The notes under the pieces were generated by a model. It made no database searches and was not told the DNA's origin. It saw nothing but the letters and a program-made list of their open reading frames with translations. This document shows, one piece after another, positions 45,332-47,636 of a stretch of DNA of 47,636 bases. Numbering within the stretch: the first letter of the stretch is position 1; every line of letters starts with the position of its first letter. The DNA comes from Lachnospiraceae bacterium V9D3004. Lineage in GTDB: Bacteria > Bacillota > Clostridia > Lachnospirales > Lachnospiraceae. Both the position numbers and the translations under genes were made by a program. Where the stretch lies: contig KK211382.1 of assembly GCA_000621985.1 (NCBI GenBank), forward strand, positions 1-47,636, written 5' to 3'.

Positions 45332-46315
45332 TCATACCTTTTGAAGCGAAAGAAGTTCGAGGACATATTCTTTTTTCACCTTATATTTCTCTATTATCTT
45401 CTCAATAATGTCATTATCTGATGCACCCATCATTTTCATGCCATTAATCGCTCCAGTCACTTCTTTTTCCATATATTTCTTATCCATTGATGTGCACATG
45501 TCAATTCCTCCCATCTTTTCCTCATATTCTAACCCAAGATTAACTGCACTATTCAGGAAGAATGCCGTATCCCTGTCAATCTTCCTGTGGTTGGTCTCCC
45601 TTATTACTTCATCGACATCTTTCTCCTGATGCTTAATGACCTTCATGGCAAAGCCCAGGTCCGTATGGAACTTTACAAAGTCATTTTCGCTCATATCAAC
45701 AGGCGAGATCAGATTAAGCTTATAGTCATTAAGAAAACGGTATAACCTTTCATCGGAAACGTCCAGCATCTCAAAGAGACTTCTCGGACCGTCCCATGGA
45801 GTATCACCAAGATATATGACCGCCGTAATGATAGGAATAAGCTTATCACCTTTTCTTAATCCCGAAAGGAATTCATCACTGGTCAGCTTAATCTTCAATA
45901 CTCCTTCTTCAGCTATCAGTTCTGCTTCTCCATCTCCGGATGGATCATTTCCTTTTTCTTTTCTCTTATATGACCTTCTGGATTCTTCTACCTGCTTTGA
46001 ATAACCTATCATGTCATATAAACCGTTCTTCACCGGCATTCCATAATGAACGTGTCCCTGCAGTTCCGAACCAAGTAATACATAGATTGCATTATCATCC
46101 TCTTTTGCATTCCACAGCTTTAACAAATCACGATATTTCTGCACCGGAAGTCTGGCATTATTGCCATAAGGTACGGTTATCTCTGTTGTATCTACTTCCT
46201 TAAGCCGGTCCGCTTTTATAACTTCCTCGCCATCATACAGCAGGTAATTGAATGCATCAGCGAAGATCGCGTTATTTGACATATACTTCTTGCCCTCTGT
46301 ATCTATTGATCCCAT
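45332..46315 (-). CDS. Rpn family recombination-promoting nuclease / PD-(D/E)XK transposase-like protein
   Basis: A 327-residue member of the Rpn (YhgA-like) group. The nuclease core is visible as a conserved Asp in MSNNAIFADAFNYLLYD, then IYVLLGSELQGHVHYGMPVKN (core LGSELQGHVHY, the E-x-Q form of the E-x-K motif) and VIYLGDTPWDGPRSLFEML. The C-terminal half is helical. GGGGTG lies before the ATG. Rpn proteins cut DNA and raise recombination; they are common in accessory DNA and often occur in multiple copies. It sits alone between two hairpins. Confidence 0.8.
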   Translation of the reverse strand: MGSIDTEGKKYMSNNAIFADAFNYLLYDGEEVIKADRLKEVDTTEITVPYGNNARLPVQKYRDLLKLWNAKEDDNAIYVLLGSELQGHVHYGMPVKNGLYDMIGYSKQVEESRRSYKRKEKGNDPSGDGEAELIAEEGVLKIKLTSDEFLSGLRKGDKLIPIITAVIYLGDTPWDGPRSLFEMLDVSDERLYRFLNDYKLNLISPVDMSENDFVKFHTDLGFAMKVIKHQEKDVDEVIRETNHRKIDRDTAFFLNSAVNLGLEYEEKMGGIDMCTSMDKKYMEKEVTGAINGMKMMGASDNDIIEKIIEKYKVKKEYVLELLSLQKV

Positions 46316-46417
46316 TTATCACACCCCTTACCTGATACTATTCTGCTTTTCTACAGAATAACAAATATTCTCTTATTATACAAGATACAATATTAATCTA
46401 TTATTCGTATTGCAAGA

Positions 46418-46470
46418 CAATATCAGCCACACCACTTAACACATCTGCTTGTATGGCATGGCTGATATTG
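46418..46470. repeat. 12-bp inverted repeat
   Basis: CAATATCAGCCA (46418-46429) and TGGCTGATATTG (46459-46470) are perfect complements with a 29-base interior. It sits between two minus-strand reading frames. Without a T-tract it is not an obvious terminator. Confidence 0.6.
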
Positions 46471-46486
46471 TACTATAATTGCATTG

Positions 46487-46651
46487 TCAGTCCTTGTTCA
46501 ACAGCTCCCTTAACGCTTCCTTAAGCTCCGGAGATTCCTGTATTATCTTTAGCAGCGCTTCCTTATCTATTGTCCCCTTATCACATGCTGACTTCAGGAT
46601 TATGGTGTTCAAGAAAACAACTGATTTCGTGAACACATAAAATGCAGTCAT
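46487..46651 (-). CDS. Possible small ORF or gene remnant (54 residues)
   Basis: A 54-codon frame ends in an acidic, helical segment (IDKEALLKIIQESPELKEAL). No ribosome site is seen ahead of its ATG at 46651. The C-terminal part reads like real protein, while the first 18 residues look like random translation, so this may be the 3' remnant of a larger accessory gene. I do not recognise the family. Confidence 0.35.
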   Translation of the reverse strand: MTAFYVFTKSVVFLNTIILKSACDKGTIDKEALLKIIQESPELKEALRELLNKD

Positions 46652-46709
46652 TTACACAGGAAAATGTGCTGATTTTTGTTAAAGAAATTCGGCATACCTT
46701 TTCTTGAAC
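46607..46709. repeat. Inverted repeat upstream of the recombinase relic
   Basis: GTTCAAGAAAA (46607-46617) is perfectly complementary to TTTTCTTGAAC (46699-46709). A third related half-site, TTTCGTGAAC, lies at 46626-46635 and also pairs with the first. The set ends 14 bases before the recombinase ATG and could be part of its recombination or control site. Confidence 0.5.
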
Positions 46710-46723
46710 AGGAGGCGGATATT

Positions 46724-47107
46724 ATGATCTATGGATATGCCCGCTGCTCTACTTCAGACGGTCAGGGATAAGAAGCTGATCCTCGATATCGGTGGTTCTT
46801 TCCGTGTTGACTGCTCCAAAGGTGATATGGATCCAATGACTGAAGGTATGGTAAAGATGTGGGGCGTATTTGCCGAGATGGAGCGTAATATCATATCACA
46901 ACGTGTAAGATTCGGCATGATGAACGCAGCAGCCAAAGGCAAAAATATCGGAAGACCGGAAACCACAAAGGACAGACTGCCGGATAGATTCTGGAAATAC
47001 TACAGTCTATATAAGGATAATCAGATAAATATTTCCGAATTTGCAAGAATAATGGACTGTTCACGGACTCTATCTATAAGTATATCAAGATTGCGGAGAT
47101 GGACTAA
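46724..47107 (+). pseudogene. Serine recombinase (resolvase/invertase family), degraded
   Basis: The ATG at 46724 has AGGAGG upstream and encodes the resolvase start MIYGYARCSTSDGQG, with the catalytic Ser after RCST, then a stop. Another frame continues (from about 46760) with TVRDKKLILDIGGSF, DPMTEGMVKMWGVFAEMERN, the E-helix RVRFGMMNAAAKGKNIGRP and the start of the helix-turn-helix. Compared with intact relatives, about 70 residues of the catalytic domain are missing at the junction. A second frameshift near 47064 restores SIYKYIKIAEMD and a stop that lies in a terminator stem. Two lesions make it inactive. Confidence 0.85.
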
Positions 47108-47130
47108 GTTTCCATCTCCGCCATTTTATT
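47093..47130 (+). terminator. Terminator overlapping the recombinase end
   Basis: GCGGAGATGGA (47093-47103) pairs with TCCATCTCCGC (47111-47121), followed by CATTTTATTG. It is a perfect 11-bp stem. The 5' arm contains the last codons of the ancestral recombinase frame, which supports that frame as the original one. Confidence 0.82.
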
Positions 47131-47193
47131 GTTCTGTGCGGAATGGAGATATAAAATATTCTGTTTAATATTTTGCACTTTGAGGAGGTTCAT

Positions 47194-47469
47194 ATGCGCA
47201 GGCTCAATTACAATGATGAACACTGGCAGATGGTATTGGTCAAGGGAACTGAATGCTTATTCAACGATATGAGGATTGACAAGGCTACTATTCCAAAGGG
47301 CAAATATATGTATGATCTGGCAGATGGTGACAGTGATGGAATACCCTGCAGAATGCAACCGGGCATTCTGGTTAATTTCTTCGGAACGATAATATGTGAC
47401 AAGCCATTTGTACCAGATGAGGGAGATACCGTATATCTTGATTATGAAGATTTTGGCTTTTTGGAGTAG
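47194..47469 (+). CDS. LPD28-like accessory protein
   Basis: A 91-residue acidic protein. The ATG at 47194 follows AGGAGG by five bases. The pattern ECLFNDMRIDKATIPKGKY, YDLADGDSDG, GILVNFFGTIICDKPF and a terminal acidic-aromatic segment resembles the LPD28 domain found in polyvalent proteins and cargo of conjugative elements. The molecular function is not known. It follows the broken recombinase and supports a mobile-element origin for this end of the window. Confidence 0.65.
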   Translation: MRRLNYNDEHWQMVLVKGTECLFNDMRIDKATIPKGKYMYDLADGDSDGIPCRMQPGILVNFFGTIICDKPFVPDEGDTVYLDYEDFGFLE

Positions 47470-47501
47470 ATAATCAAATTATGAATGGAGGACAACGTAA
47501 A

Positions 47502-47636
47502 ATGGTTGTAATCACAAATCCGGCATCAGTCTGCATTGACCGATGCCGAATTTCAAAAGGGGAGAGATTTTTTTGGTTCTATCTAACCCTTTACCGTATT
47601 TCTTTTTACTGTACCAGCGAATGTTTATTCACCGGA
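47502..47636 (+). CDS. Possible ORF running off the window
   Basis: An ATG at 47502 after AATGGAGGACAA (GGAGG ten bases upstream) opens 45 codons without a stop up to the window edge. The peptide is Cys- and Phe-rich and I do not recognise it. A CGGCATC/GATGCCG hairpin at about 47520-47548 lies inside, so this could instead be a terminator or another noncoding element. Confidence 0.3.
   Translation, partial: MVVITNPASVCIDRCRISKGERFFWFYLTLYRISFYCTSECLFTG

Overview
The window looks like chromosome from a low-to-mid GC anaerobic Firmicute, most likely a member of the Lachnospiraceae. The pointers are the protein relationships of RpoB/RpoC, MutS2, PhoB-type regulators, a DUF3881-like protein next to metK, Rpn- and LPD28-like accessory proteins, strong AGGAGG ribosome sites and sigma-A type promoters. 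The genus cannot be fixed from the sequence alone.

Layout. 1-8,340 (minus strand): the 5' end of a 16S rRNA gene with its leader and promoter, directly downstream of rpoB-rpoC, which ends in a strong terminator. 8,411-14,014: an arylsulfate sulfotransferase-cysD-cysNC operon (sulfate activation to PAPS plus a sulfotransferase), bracketed by two inverted copies of a structured terminal-inverted-repeat element; one copy has a perfect 8-bp target duplication. 14,006-20,562: trkA-trkH potassium uptake and a heterodimeric ABC exporter. 20,711-24,670: a phosphate-type two-component system, a Pho-box-like array and a Na/Pi cotransporter with a PhoU domain. 24,700-29,435 (minus): GH36 alpha-galactosidase, a small SecB-like protein, cysteine synthase and phosphate acetyltransferase. 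29,536-34,322 (plus): mutS2, with a heavily structured 5' leader, followed by a second two-component system. 34,330-39,340 (minus): trmL-cheX, then a vanW-like / AIR-synthase C-domain / Lrp / aminotransferase operon. 39,412-44,601: a 33-residue membrane peptide, a divergent membrane-anchored repeat protein, nth, galK, metK and a DUF3881-like gene. 44,582-47,636: tRNA-Arg(CCU) followed by an accessory region with palindromic DNA, a tRNA-fragment direct repeat, an Rpn-type nuclease gene, a broken serine recombinase and an LPD28-like cargo gene.

How the parts work together. Most of the window is housekeeping (transcription, repair, SAM and cysteine synthesis, acetate metabolism, galactose use) with two regulated transport units (K+, phosphate). 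The unusual content is of two kinds. First is the sulfation module: an enzyme of the arylsulfate sulfotransferase family with no visible export signal is co-transcribed with the complete PAPS-making pathway, and no sulfate or PAPS reductase is present. Second is a set of palindromic intergenic elements, several sharing a short GC-GAA-GC hairpin. Two are clear relatives with terminal inverted repeats and base-pair-preserving differences; another forms almost the whole 5' leader of mutS2; another abuts the tRNA-Arg gene.
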